Assembly (NCBI GenBank): GCA_003049485.1
Contig: PYST01000322.1
Location: 1-42,856 of the forward strand
Origin: Ophioceras dolichostomum
Lineage: Eukaryota; Ascomycota; Sordariomycetes; Magnaporthales; Ophioceraceae
DNA: 42,856 nucleotides
Direction: 5' to 3'
Of the stretch, positions 1 to 11,280 are shown in pieces. The translations under genes were made by a program, and so were the position numbers. Positions within the stretch are counted from its first letter, which is position 1. Each line of letters begins with the position of its first letter. The notes under the pieces are model-generated. The model had not been told where the DNA came from, made no database searches, and was given only the letters and a program-made list of their open reading frames with translations.

Positions 1-3000
1 CAGCTGAGAAGACGCGCGCGTCGTTTTCGGTTCTCGTTGTTTTGTAGGTCGCGTTGATGGGACGGTCGAGTCGAGTTTGGGAGAGGGATGTTAGCGGGGA
101 AGTGGTTCTGGCGAGGCGCACATGAGTTATTAATGTACCCCGAAAATTGATGGGAAGGCTCGCAGAAGAGGGTGTGTGGGTATGGGTATATGCGTGGGTT
201 GCGCGGGACGGGATTTGGTCAGTGGCGGGGTCCACGAACTCGGAAAGTAGTGGCGATCGTGATTGTGTGCGTCGGCTGTCGGCCACTCGGATTCGGGATC
301 TTGCCTTGCCGCTGTGGATTTCTAGCAGCGTCTGGGAACGGACGATTCTGTTTCAAGGTCCTCTGTTTGTGAAGTTGTTGTCGGGATCTGTAGCTGCTAC
401 TATTATCTTCTAGATATCCTGTAGGCAGTGACGATTGTCAATATTTTTGGGTTTGAATGGACAACGGCAATGCAGAAGCTCAACATACCGGTCTTTGCGA
501 CTGGGACTCGACGCGTGCTGGCGTGGTTATGGCGTCACTGGTGAAACCCCCGATTGGCTGTTGCCCCTCGATGGATTTGTCAGTTTCTATTGGCCTCCTC
601 CCTGGGCTCTTGTGTTTTCCCGTCGCGCCAAGACTTCTTCGGCTTCGCCGTTCTAATTGATTCCATTCTAATCTCCGCCCGAGCTTCGAATGTGATGGCC
701 AATCGCATCGACCAGTCTATCCAGGGGTTATCCTTCTCCTGAGCTGCCGGCCACAACGGAGCAGAGGCAGGGTCCAGTAGATGCAAGCACTCTGGGCTCT
801 GAGCTTTCAGCATCGGATGCCGCATCGATATGCCTTGTCTTGGTGCTGTGCCTGCCTGCCGGAGCTTGCAGCTACCCCGCAGAGTCCACTCATCACATCT
901 AAATCCTCCCTTGGCTGGAGCTGAGGACGAGCAGGAGCGCAGCATCAGCATCATCACCCTTCTGAGAGAATCATACCCATTAGCAAACGTCGCCGCAGCC
1001 ACGTGGTTTCCAGCAAATTCCTCTCGCGTCGCCCACTCCCTATTCCTTCACCTTTTTATCGACTGCATCGCCTTGTCGTCACATGTCTTCCCGTCGCCAA
1101 GGATCCTCTCATCCAGGCCCTGCCGCAGCTCCCGACTCTCGTCGGTGTTCGCCCGGACTAGGAAAGTTGCACGGCATGGCTCAGCGGTCTCAGCGATATG
1201 TAGCTTCCAGCCCTACTAGTCGCTAGAACGGGTCTGGAGCTCGGCCACAGGTAGACCCAAAAGTTTAGCTAGGCCGCCAAAAGTGGTCACCTTTGTTCCG
1301 TTTCATCACAGGTCCCGGCTTCCCCTCCCTTTCGTGTGCTTGCATGTTGCTGATGTGATTGATGGTGGTCAGGCAAAAAGACAGACGCGTTTGTGGACAG
1401 ACAGACACATCACTTTTTGTCGTTTTCGTATCAAAGCAAAGGAACGTAAACATCCACGCGCGGAGTGCGGCCTCGCCCCGGACCCTAAGCTGTCCCCAGC
1501 GCTGCCATCCGTTGTGTGTTTCATCCTGCCGGCGCTTAGTTGGAGCTGGGGCTTGGATCTGGTCCATATGGTTCCCACCCCCGAACCGTACCCACACACC
1601 GCCAACCGGCATCGGACTGAGCAAGCAGCTCTTCGTGACATTGATGGTAGTCCACACCATCCCCCCATCCTGCAAAGCTTGCCCATAGTCGTCGGCGAGG
1701 CCCTCAGGCTGCATCTCCACTGCATTCGAAGGGCCACAACAAGGCTGTCGAAGGGAGGAAGCTCGATGGAGAACCCCTCCGCCCCCTCCCTGCTTTGGTC
1801 GGTCGGCGCTTAGCGGGATGCCTCTTTCTTCCGGTCTTCCCCACCACCATCTTCTTGGCCCCCGTAGAGTCCGGATCCGGCTCACCGTGGTCTCTCCATC
1901 TGGCCTGTCTTGGAAAGCTACCATACCAAAAGCGGAAGGGCCAGGCTGTGGGCCAGGCTATAACGGACCGCTATTGCCCACGGTCTATCAAGCCCATGGA
2001 GGCTCTCCTGTGCCCGTGCCGTACTGCGTGTGCTTGACCCATGAAGGACCCGTCAAAGACTGTGTCACCGGCGTCGACTTGTCGCACCCTGGTGGTCTCA
2101 TGATTGGCTGTCTCGCCGAGTAGAATTCTTGACTCTCCTGCCTTCTACAGCCCCCTACTTGCCCCAATCGTCTGTTGAGCTTTGGGGGTCCATTCAAGTT
2201 TATGGCTAAGCTGTTCGCCCCCATTTGGTGTAGTTTCCAGCCCGCTTCTCTCCAACGGAAGGGTAGCTTGTAGCCGCCTTTTCCCTTCCTATCATGTCGC
2301 CGCGGCCCTCATGCCTGCTATCACCTCCAGTGTTCAAAATCGTACTCCATGTTTCGACTGCTTTCCCCGCTATGGCCCTAGGCATGGTAGTGTCTGATGT
2401 TAGATGTGATAGGCATGGCAGTGAAGCCCCCATCTTCGCTTCCTTGCCGCGCTATCCCCTTTAGTCACTTGGGGGCTAGCCTCGTTCACCTTGAGACGGG
2501 TGGCAGGCATGCGTGCCCCTCCCTGACTTACCCCCCTGAGCTTCTGTGTATTCCTTGTCGAGCCCACCCGTCGACATCATGTGTTCCACGTCGCGTCCAT
2601 CGGCTGTCGTGTCCGAATGTCTTGCTCGGATGAGCATCTCTGGGCGTTCACTAGGGTCCCACCGAATGTGTTTTTTTTCCTTTCCCTCATTGCGGCTAAG
2701 ACACTGGGCCGGGCCTGGATGTGGTTGGATGAACGGTATGGGTCTGAACGATAGGTCGACGACAACCTTCTACGCGAGGCGTAGGAGTCTCACGAGACAG
2801 CCCATCACGCCGCAAGCCAGGGGCTTTGTTTGTTGTGATCTTCCTTGAGTCGGATCTGCTCCCCTGGTTGGGAAGCCGACGGTTCGACAGTCGGCCTTGT
2901 TGTTTACGACTACCTAATAGAGCCACGTCTGTCTGATATGTTGACTTTCCGGTATTCCAGTTGGCCGACGCATACACGCGTAACGCAGCTGACTAGCGAA

Positions 3001-3203
3001 GATTCCTTGCTGTCACAAAAGTATAAGAAGCATCAAACGATGGATGTCTCTACAGGGCGAAGAGGCAGACGAGATCCTCCAGCCTCCACACTTTGGAATC
3101 TTCGGGCCTGGCTCTGCTCTCCTATTGATCATCGCCCGGCGACCATAACGACCATCCTGGATCTCTTTGCCCTCCTCCACTTGCTCCAATCTCACGCTCT
3201 GCC
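1..3203. other. gene-poor 5' flank, no supportable gene
   Basis: I find no recognisable protein family, signal peptide or exon structure in these 3.2 kb. Several open frames exist on both strands, the longest at 1265-1924 (-) and 1283-1813 (+), but they overlap each other, show no family features and look like chance openings in GC-rich DNA. The stretch just before 3204 would contain the promoter of the amidoligase gene. No transposon ends or long repeats were seen. Confidence 0.6.
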
Positions 3204-4393
3204 ATGGAGTGGGCCTCGACGTCGGGGTCGACGACATCGGCGTCGGTGGTGGAATACAGGAGCTTCTATTTCGGTCTCGAGATTGAAGTCCTGATCGGTG
3301 GTCGCACCTACAAGAACAAGAGGACGACCTACAAATCCTGGGATGCTCTCGCTGAGCACCTCAGCCAGGCTCTTAAAAAGGCCGGGCTCCCCAATACTGT
3401 AGACTCTGCGGGGGACTACTCACAGTGGTCGATCGTGCGGGAGGTCACCATCAAGGATGACCTTGCTAATGACCTTCGTAAGTAAACCACTTACTCGCCT
3501 AACCTTTCATTTACTCCTCTAGACGGCCGCCTCCTTCGATTCATAGTCCCCTCAACCCCCGATATCTCGATCCGTAACACCCGATCCGTGCTTCTAGTTC
3601 CATCTCTCCGGGCAAGGGCTAACCGATGGACCCTACAGGTGGCCTGGAGCTGGTCTCTCGCACGTACATGGTCTCCCAAAACTACGAAGATACCTGGATC
3701 CCCGAACTTCAGATCATCTTCAACGTGCTCAACGACCAGTTCTCCATCCGAGAGTCGACCCAGTGCAGCACCCACGTGCACGTCTCGGCTGACCCGCCCT
3801 TCACGGCCGAAGAGCTGGCCAGCCTCGGCAAGGCCATTGTGCACTTCGAGCCGGCTCTCAACAAACTCGTTCCCGCCCACCGCCATGGTGGCAGCCACTG
3901 GAACCAGTCCAACCGGGCATCCGTGAAGCTTCGGAAGCTCGACACGGAGCAGTGTCTCGACTACATAGAGAGGCACGTTGACCCCTCCGCTGGGGGATCG
4001 TCGCTCTCCTACGCCAGGACAGTCCGGGGCCTGAAGTCGGCCATGAACCTCTGTGCGAAGAGCTCTCGGCTCGGCAAGGCCAGGGGCGAGGCCGAAGACT
4101 TCGTGCACGGCAAGGTGTACAAGTGGAACTTCGACACGCTGGACACGCGCGGCGACTTGGAGTACCGCCAGCCGCCCGGAAGCATGAGCTTCTCGGATGC
4201 GTACACCTGGGTCGAGGTCACGGTGTCATTCGTGTGTGCCGTTACGTGCGGCCTCTTCCAAGGTCCCTCGCAGCAGAAGGGCATGGACGATGACCTCTAT
4301 GATTGGCTGAGATGGGGTGCGGGTGCGCTGCATTTCGATGGCTCTGGGATCGCCAGCCGTGTTCCATCGAAAAAAAGATCCCATACGAAGTGA
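3204..4393 (+). CDS. fungal amidoligase-family protein (Amidoligase_2 type)
   Basis: The family consists of predicted COOH-NH2 ligases of the glutamine-synthetase-like fold, which join an amine to a carboxylate using ATP; the substrate of the fungal members is not known. The start at 3204 (GCCATGG) is followed by the hallmark FGLEIEV at residues 23-29, with two acidic metal/ATP-site residues. Further on come a W-S-I-V strand, GLELVS, the core STHVHVS and the late EYRQPPGS motif, all in family order. Preferred model: exons 3204-3477, 3523-3573 and 3639-4393, giving 359 aa; introns 3478-3522 (GTAAGT, CTAAC branch point, only 45 nt) and 3574-3638 (weak donor GTAACA). Skipping the middle exon also keeps the frame (342 aa), so the N-terminal third is uncertain. 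The tail after the last motif is unusual and weakly conserved-looking. Function on a specific pathway is not inferable from the neighbours. Confidence 0.88.
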
Positions 4394-4881
4394 AAACGGG
4401 AAAACTTACATCTGACACCCAACACATTTTCTTGCTTGGTAGGGGCCTGCTGAATCACTGGAGGGAACGAGGGCTATTGGGGTTTCACTTTAGGTAGAGT
4501 GCTTGCGTATTTCGCTGGCAGGGAACATAATTGTTGAACGTTGTAGTCGGTCTAACTGGAATGTCTTGCTTTAATAATTTCACTGGATTACGTCGACTTG
4601 CACTCTCTTTCCGAATACAAGAACTATTTCTCCTCACTGTTCCTGTCGCTACGGTCGCAAGACAGCTTCGGGTTTTCATCAATCATCAATTTCCAACGCC
4701 GCTGACATTCTAGTCCAGGGGTAGCTTGAGCACAGACCACTTCGCACTTGTCAGAATCCAGGGGTTCCTTTCATCTCGAACCCTCGACCACCGCTCAAGC
4801 ATGATCCCATCTGGTTCCGAAGTCAGCACAGGACGTACTACATGCCTTACGTATAATGCGCTACTCTCGACTGTCGTCACG
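4394..4881. other. intergenic, amidoligase 3' end / Dabb gene promoter
   Basis: This 488-bp spacer lies between two same-strand genes. It is relatively AT-rich around 4500-4700. I see no gene, repeat or clear terminator. Confidence 0.5.
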
Positions 4882-5607
4882 ATGGCACGAATTCGCTTCA
4901 CATCGATCCTAGCAGTGATGCTCGTTGTCGCCCTCTTCGGGCTCCTGAGCAATTCATTCCGTTCCCGCGTCTCGAACCTCGCGACAGCCGGCGCAAGACG
5001 ACCCGACGGAGGCCCTTTGGCTGCGACCCACAGCTCCGTGACCCACGTCGTCCTCTTCCAATGGAAGACCAATGCCGACGCCGGTGCCATCAATGCGGTG
5101 ACTATAAGCCTTTTCCATCTTCCGATTATTGGGCGAGGTGATCATGCCGGGGCTCTGAGTTTGACTTACTCACAACGGGCTGACGATGTACGTGCGTGCC
5201 CCCCTTCTCACACGGTTATAGGCGACCAAGCGAATGATGGCTCTCCGCACCGCGTGCCTCCACCCGGGGAGCGGGAAGCCGTACCTTTTGTCGTTAAAGG
5301 GGGGAAAGGACAACTCTATGGAGGGTCTACAGGTATGGGATGCATTGCTTGCGTCACCACCCCCACCACCACGCCTCTGAATCCTCTAATTAGAAAATAT
5401 GTAGAGACGGTCTGACTAACCAACGACTCACCCCGACCATCCCGTACGCAGAACGGCGCAACCCACGGCTTCGTCGTCGAGTTTGCTTCCTCCGAGGACA
5501 GAGACTACTACGTCGGCACCGACCCAGCGCACAAGGCATTCGTCAAGAGCATCGGGGACATCGTCGAAAAAGCAACAGTGCTTGACTTCACCAACGGCCT
5601 GCTGTAG
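4882..5607 (+). CDS. membrane-anchored Dabb (stress-responsive alpha/beta barrel) protein
   Basis: Dabb domains are small dimeric ferredoxin-like barrels; characterised members include plant stress proteins and some polyketide cyclase-like enzymes, but the fungal anchored type has no assigned reaction. Three exons join cleanly in phase: 4882-5097, 5222-5332, 5452-5607 (introns with GTGACT and GTATGG donors), giving 160 aa. Residues 8-24 form a hydrophobic N-terminal helix (signal anchor), followed by an about 30-residue linker. The domain starts with T-H-V-V-L-F-Q-W-K at residue 54, has the GKPYLLS and GKDNSMEG stretches in exon 2, then T-H-G-F-V-V-E-F, the YYV..DPAH..FV signature and the closing V-L-D-F strand. 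The anchor suggests an endomembrane or plasma-membrane location with the domain on one side, which is inference. Confidence 0.9.
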
Positions 5608-5829
5608 AAGGGCGATCAGTCAGACGGGCGAGCCTGGGCACACGCGTGCGAAAAGGTACCCGTGACAAAAGACGTCCGTTAGTCAGCCTGCCTGCTAGGC
5701 TTGCCCCCTCATTATCGCGAACGTGTGACACGAAACGATTGCTCTACAACAAGCGCACGCGGTCGTTCACGACGAACCCTCTACTACGCGATACGAGCAA
5801 ATTAGCAAACATGTCACCTCCACCTCCGA

Positions 5830-6991
5830 TCACTTCTCCAGCGGTGCGACGTTCGGATCCCAGCACACGGGCTTATACTCCTCCGTCTCCAGCTCCTGCA
5901 CCTCCTCACCCGTGAGCTCGAACCCGAACACGTCCGCGTTGGCCTCGATGCGCTCGGGCGTCACGCTCTTCGGCAGCGGGACGTACCCCTTCTGCAGCGA
6001 CCAGCGCACCAGCACCTGCGCCTCGGACCTCCCGTGCCTCTCGGCCAGCCTCTTCAGCGTCGGCTCCCCCCAGCGCTCGCCCCTGACGAGCGGGCTGTAC
6101 GCCTCCACCACGACGCCGCGTTTCCTGCACCACTGCGCGATGTCCTCGCGGGCACACCAGGGGTGTATCTCCCACTGCCCCACGCTAAGCACCCCTCCCT
6201 TCCCGGCCCCACCTCCGCGCTCGGCCTCAAGCTCCTTGATATGCCCCTCCAGCTCGTCCAGGTGGTGCACGCCGTAGTTGCTCACGCCGATGGACCGCAC
6301 CAGCCTGGCCTCGACGGCCTCGACGAGCGCCTTCCACGCGGCCTTCCGCGCGGCGGACCCGCCGTAGGGGGCGTGCAGGAGCATCAGGTCGACGTAGTCC
6401 AGCCCCGTCTCGCGGAGCGTGGCGCGCACCTGCGCCCAGGTACCCTCGTAGGACATGCTGCGCGGGTGCACCTTGGAGGTGAAGAAGATGTCGGCGCGGG
6501 GGACGCCCGACTTGCGGATCGCGAGGCCGCAGCCCGCCTCGTTTTGGTAGGCGGCTGCGCAGTCGATCTGTTGTGAGGAAAGGCAAGGGGCGGTGTGTTT
6601 TAGTGTGAAATGCTGTTGTGGAACGAACAGGCAGACGCAGGAAGTGCAGGAGGGTGGGGGGATGGGGCATCACGTACGTGGCGATATCCCAGCTTGAGGG
6701 CGTGGAGGCAGACGGACTCGGCTACATCTGCCGGTCTGGAGGGTGTGTTGGAGCGCGAGTTGGTCAGTTCAAATTTCCCAATGACGTTTTTTTTTTCTTC
6801 CATGGCATCAACCTACGTTTGCCAGACCTGGACGGGGGAAGGTAAGGGTTAGCTTTTTCTTCTTCTTTGTGCGTCTGGGAGTGGACGTCGAAAGCGAGTG
6901 CTGGACAAAAACATACACCAAAGCCCACGACCGGGATCTCGTGGCCGCTGTTGAGCTTCTTCTTGGATTGGACGGTGAGGGGGCTCGCCAT
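5830..6991 (-). CDS. aldo-keto reductase (NADPH-dependent, AKR superfamily)
   Basis: It is predicted to reduce aldehydes or ketones to alcohols using NADPH in the cytosol; the substrate is not identifiable. Four exons on the minus strand: 6991-6917, 6827-6817 (11 nt only), 6735-6678 and 6567-5830, giving 293 aa, normal for the family. The start is followed by the IPVVGFG opening strand, then V-W-Q-T, which exists only if the micro-exon is used. The catalytic tetrad is complete: Asp50 (IDCA), Tyr55 (AAYQNE), Lys80 (TSKV) and His113 (LLHAP). The cofactor-side motifs SIGVSNYG, GQWEIHPW, AYSPL and PLPKSVTPERI are all present, so the enzyme looks intact. It is divergently oriented from the F-box-like gene, with 839 bp between starts. 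Closest recognisable type: fungal glycerol dehydrogenase/xylose-reductase-like AKRs. Confidence 0.93.
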
Positions 6992-7830
6992 TTTGCTTGC
7001 GAATTGGGAGGTTATAGCTTTCTTCGGTGTTAACTTAGTGATGCTATTGCCGAGACTGGAGGTCTGCAGGAAAGAACTCCTACCCGTTCGGACGGGAAAC
7101 CTCCAAGCTTTTTATACCCGCCTGCATGGCGTGGTATGGCCCTCCGTTTCCATTCCGCCCCTCGCCCGGCCCGTACGGAAGCCGTGTCTGCTGCGTTCCA
7201 CTAAACTAAGGCACATTGCCTGCCAGCTTTGGTTGCGTGCGTGCGTGCGTGCCTGCCTGCCTGTGGGCTGCCGGCCTGATCATCAGACATTGGCAGAGTT
7301 TCACGGGCCATGTTTCAATGGCTGCTGCAGGATTTTTGGGCCGTATCGCCGATGGTTTGGGGGTCGTCGTGATAGCTTCGGAGTTATTATGTTATTATGT
7401 CCAGAGGTTACGTCACGGAGCCCCCGCCTGGCGGACTGGACAGGGCCGTATTAGTGATCACAGCCAGGGACGATATATCTTCCGCAACACAATTTTGATA
7501 TCGCCACGTACCTCAGGCACCCAAGGTACCTGGTAGGTTCGTAGCACCAAGTTCTCCCCTTCACTGTTTCCGGGCGCGACGAAGGCAGCGATCTTGTGTT
7601 ATCACGTGTTTGCTATTGGTGGCGGCCTTTTTGATGCGGGGTAGCTGCTTCATGTTGTTGTCTTTTTTCTGGACAGTCGGGTACCATACTCAGTGCTGGG
7701 CAGGCTGTCAAACACTAGCCGGAGTTTCAACCACGGACTCGACCCTCTATCATTCTCACGGCCTGCTAAACCTCATAGTGACCGGGGCTCTGGTATCGGA
7801 AGCGAGAATCCTCTTTTGAGAGGCGAAACA
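6992..7830. promoter_or_regulatory. divergent upstream region of AKR and F-box-like genes
   Basis: This 839-bp region separates two outward-facing genes. It holds a tetranucleotide microsatellite at about 7230-7262 (TGCG units passing into TGCC units), a palindromic E-box CACGTG at 7603-7608 and an inverted CCAAT (ATTGG) at 7615-7619, both upstream of the F-box-like gene. The sites are visible in sequence; their use is inference. Confidence 0.4.
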
Positions 7831-9675
7831 ATGTCCACCTTCGAAGATGCGTTCCCTCCATTACCTCAGCGGGGGTCAGGGCCTCGTTTTCCATTCGAGG
7901 TCCTGCTCCTCATCGCCGAGCAGGCTGAAGACGGACCTTGGATCACACGCCACGCCCGGGCTCTGATCTCCCACGACGACTTCCTGGCCAGCCGTGCCAC
8001 GCTGCTGAGCTTGGCCAAGTCATGTCGGGCGTTGCGGGACTTCGTGCTGCCCCTGCTCTACCGCGAAGTCGTGTTCGCGCCCTACACTGGCGAGTACCGC
8101 CGCACCAGATCGTTGTTTCTGTTCTTCCGCACCCTGCTCGAGATGCGCGAGGCATCTCGAGCTTGGGTCCGTCGCCTATGCCTCGGATTCGACCTTGAGG
8201 ACCCTCGATTATGGTGCGGGCCCGACATTCGACAACGGCCAACGCACGCAGCCTACCTGCCGGTCGGCGTGCTGACTGAGAAGTGGCCCCGACTTTGGCG
8301 CAAGTTCGGGTCCAGGCGACCCGATTCCGAGGCGCTACTGGCTGCCTTCTCTCAAATGCCTGCGCATCTGAGAGAGAGCCTGGCGCGCTTTCTTTCGAAC
8401 AGTCTGCCGTCGAAACAGGGTGTGTCACCAACCGGCCGTCCTCGAAGGCCTGGGCATCAGAGAGAGTGTTGGTTGTCGAGAGAACGGGGAGTCGACTTTG
8501 ACCCGCGAGACAGGCCCGCCCGGATCATTGGCGTTGTCATTGACGCTACCATAACGAAGCTCCCAGGGCTGCGGGACATCCAAACGACGTCGTGGAGCGC
8601 CCATAGGCGGTTGATAGTCGAGCACAGGTTGCCCATCGTAGCCGTAAACCCTAGCATTCTATCCGATCATCCGAGTCTAGAGTCGATCTCTTGTTTGGGC
8701 TTTCCCGTCGGCTCTACGTTTTATCCATGCCCCGGGTCTGATCAGACTGGGCCTTCTTACATCGCCTCAATAGGCAACTTCACGCACACCGTTGAGCGCT
8801 CCGACGACATTACAAGCACCAAACCCCGCGAGCTGCGTCTCCTCAATATTTGCCCCTCCTGGCTCGGGCCGGGCTATGGCGGGCCGCAGTTGAGCCCACA
8901 CGATTTCCCGCAATTCGACTTCCGCAGCCTCCAGCGCCTGGCCGCCGTCTTCAGGGAGGAAAGTTGGAGACCCCCGTACTCATCCCAGCCCACGTGGTAT
9001 TACTTCGAGCGGCAGCTCCCCGCTCTCTTGCGCACCTGTACCGACGTACTCACCCACCTCGAGCTCCGCACCTGCACCCTCTGCGAATACGATCCAGAAC
9101 AGGAGCCGTCGTCTAGGACACTAGTCCACAGGGCACCCTCCCTCGTCCATCTGAGCGGACTCAGGGTCTTGCATATCGATCTGGTCTGGCTGTTCGGTGA
9201 CATAAGAGTCCTGGGTGAGCGTTCCTTGGCAGCGGTCCTGCCATCGCGGACGGAGCTGCTCTTGCTTGAGGAGGTGTGGCATCTGTGGGGCAATCGCGAG
9301 ATCGAACACCCTTCGAGCTATCGGACGCTCCTGTATCGGGTCCTGGAGGGGGCTGCAGACGACTGTCGTCACGACGGCGATGGTGTCCACGAAGACGGTG
9401 GCGGTGAGGGTGGTGGCCCACTGCGCAGCCTGCGGAAGGTAGTGCTACGCCACTTCTCGAACCTCGACGTACGGGGCCCGGATTGTCCGGATTTCGAGAA
9501 ATTGAAGCCGGTGTTCGCGGCGAAGGGTGTCGAGTTCGTCCTGGTCAAAGCTAGCCTGGAGGATCTAGGTATGCCGCTGGCTGTAGAAGGGGTCGATGGC
9601 AAGACACAGTATGGGATGCCATACAGCGTAGTGTCGAAACGGCGTTTATTGCTTCATGGCGGTTGTTCTTTCTGA
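7831..9675 (+). CDS. F-box-like domain protein, function unknown
   Basis: A single-exon frame of 614 aa from the ATG at 7831 (ACAATGTCC context). The same frame stays open upstream, but only from a non-ATG codon. Near the N-terminus, FPFEVLLLIAEQAE followed by LLSLAKSCRALRDFVLPLLYREV has the spacing of fungal F-box-like domains, which recruit substrates to SCF ubiquitin ligases. The remainder has Leu-rich stretches (for example LRELRLLNI and VLTHLELRTCTLCE regions) consistent with a degenerate leucine-rich repeat part, as in many lineage-specific fungal F-box proteins. Residues about 185-235 look like a low-complexity Arg/Pro-rich insertion. A near-acidic Gly/Asp/His run lies near residue 515. 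The target is unknown and the assignment rests on pattern only. Confidence 0.75.
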   Translation: MSTFEDAFPPLPQRGSGPRFPFEVLLLIAEQAEDGPWITRHARALISHDDFLASRATLLSLAKSCRALRDFVLPLLYREVVFAPYTGEYRRTRSLFLFFRTLLEMREASRAWVRRLCLGFDLEDPRLWCGPDIRQRPTHAAYLPVGVLTEKWPRLWRKFGSRRPDSEALLAAFSQMPAHLRESLARFLSNSLPSKQGVSPTGRPRRPGHQRECWLSRERGVDFDPRDRPARIIGVVIDATITKLPGLRDIQTTSWSAHRRLIVEHRLPIVAVNPSILSDHPSLESISCLGFPVGSTFYPCPGSDQTGPSYIASIGNFTHTVERSDDITSTKPRELRLLNICPSWLGPGYGGPQLSPHDFPQFDFRSLQRLAAVFREESWRPPYSSQPTWYYFERQLPALLRTCTDVLTHLELRTCTLCEYDPEQEPSSRTLVHRAPSLVHLSGLRVLHIDLVWLFGDIRVLGERSLAAVLPSRTELLLLEEVWHLWGNREIEHPSSYRTLLYRVLEGAADDCRHDGDGVHEDGGGEGGGPLRSLRKVVLRHFSNLDVRGPDCPDFEKLKPVFAAKGVEFVLVKASLEDLGMPLAVEGVDGKTQYGMPYSVVSKRRLLLHGGCSF

Positions 9676-9929
9676 TACTGTGGTTTGGAGTGTTCTGCAT
9701 CTTTCCTTCTCTACTCGGTTGAGGCTGGCTGTTGCTGGCAGTTGCTCCTTTCTCAACTGTTTCTCAACTGTGCCTGGATTGCTCTGGTCAGGTTCGCACT
9801 TGTTTCGGTGGTGGCTGCAGTTCTTCCATGTGCGGGCACTCAAAGCCTGAAATCTCTCCAGCTCCACGATCTCCCACCACATCATCCTGCTCGAACAACC
9901 GACTCCGCGACGCCGTCGACTGGGGCACC

Positions 9930-10918
9930 ATGGACGCTGCGCTGATAGGACTCTGCGTCTGCAGTGCCGTTGGGCTCATGGCGGTGGCGACGGCTGGCGG
10001 GTTCGTCGTCAAGAAGATACGCAAGAGGATCACATTGTACCGGGCGAAGCGAGCGCCGCCCCCGATTCCTCCGTCGTTGCGCAGCTACAACTTCCGCCGG
10101 GTGATGGTCCCGCACGTCACCCGCTACACCGTCGCCGAAATGGACAGTAGCAAAGTCACCTACACGCTTCAGACAGAGTTCTCGGCGAAGCATCAGTCCG
10201 ATCAGTTCGCCCATCTCTATGCCGGCTTTCAGTCGGACATTGTCCAGCGCGGACCCCCTAACAAGGTATGCCAGCATCATTTGGTACCAGTACTAGTCGA
10301 CTGAACAGTGGGCTAAGCTATACGACACAGGAGCCTTCTCCCATCGCACTCCTGTCAGCGACGCCATGGGAGTGCGAGATCTGGTTCCGAACGCCCACCA
10401 ACAAGACGTTCCCCTGTCCGATCCACTGCCGAGTCGGCCGGATCGATATCCCACACACCAAGGAGAGGCTCTTTTGGCGCAGGACTGGACGCTCCCTCAT
10501 CCTTACAGAGACCATGGAGTGGGACAAAGGGAACAGGGGGAAGATCAAGAAGACGGACAAGGGAAAGGGCAAGGCAGATGTCAAGCCTGCAGCAGCTGAG
10601 GGGGGCGACGGCCTGCAATCTGCGGGGGAAGCCGCCGGCGCCGCCAGCGCCGACAAGCCGTCGAGAGCGTTTCTAACGCGGAAGAGGAAGTGGACTCAAG
10701 TGATAAAACCGAAGGACTTCAAGCTGGTCGACAAGCAAAAGCGGCTGATCGCGCTGTTCAAACGGCGAAAGGTGACAGGGGCGTTGCCGCTCGAGGGCGA
10801 GCTGCATATCTTCTGCGATGACTACCTGCACAATGTCGCGGTGGACAAGTTCGACGGCCTGTTGGTGCTGTCGTTGTCGATATATGTGTACGTGATGGAG
10901 GGCGCCTATGCGTTCTGA
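9930..10918 (+). CDS. hypothetical N-terminally anchored protein, possibly tubby-C-like fold
   Basis: Two exons, 9930-10265 and 10331-10918, join in phase 0 over a 65-nt intron (GTATGC donor, CTAAGC branch, ACAG acceptor), giving 307 aa. Residues about 5-27 are a hydrophobic helix followed by KKIRKR, so the protein is probably an N-terminally anchored membrane protein with the bulk in the cytosol. A globular part with beta-strand character (residues about 60-180) is interrupted by a low-complexity, Lys/Ala/Gly-rich insert (about 185-235). It resumes with RKWTQVI and ends with EGELHIF and a hydrophobic YVYVMEGAYAF. The alternation of strands and terminal hydrophobic helix resembles tubby-C/LURP-like proteins, but this is a weak impression. 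It lies 254 bp downstream of the F-box-like gene on the same strand. Confidence 0.72.
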
Positions 10919-11280
10919 TGCCGTGTCAGGACAGTTGACGAAGAGGCGGTCGAAATGATCAGGCGGATCGAGACAAGGGGAAGCGGGTCTGGTGATTCAC
11001 ACACGCATGCGTGACAAATAAAACTTAGGCGCAGCCTCTAGAAGGTATTGATACCCACTTGTTGGTTAACGAAAAAGACTTCAATGTAAGGTAATCGTTA
11101 TGGAAGGCCTTCAGTTTGCCACGAGCTCTGCAGTCCCTTGGCTGACCCACCCAGGTTACACCTACTTCATCAAGCCATTGCGCCCCGGGTCTACTCTGTG
11201 GTCGATAAAACTTGAATTCTCCAGGCCTTGCGCTCCCAAATTTGCCCGATCCGCCGATTGCAGGGAGCAGCATTTTAGCA
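10919..11280. other. intergenic spacer
   Basis: These 362 bp separate two same-strand genes. The reading frame at 11100-11280 that runs into the next gene shows no protein-like features. Nothing else was recognised. Confidence 0.5.

Noticed and set aside
1265..1924. Overlapping long frames on both strands (1265-1924 minus, 1283-1813 plus)
   Set aside because: Each is the shadow of the other in GC-rich DNA, with no motif, signal peptide or splice context.
9369..9602. Antisense Ser/Pro-rich frames under the F-box-like gene and similar shadows under IDO, kynureninase and AKR
   Set aside because: They arise from third-position GC bias of the real genes on the other strand.
11100..11280. N-terminal extension of the F-box/ankyrin frame from an ATG at 11100
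   Set aside because: The extension has no protein-like features, while the other frame at 11281 gives an F-box start; a one-base lesion explains the data better.
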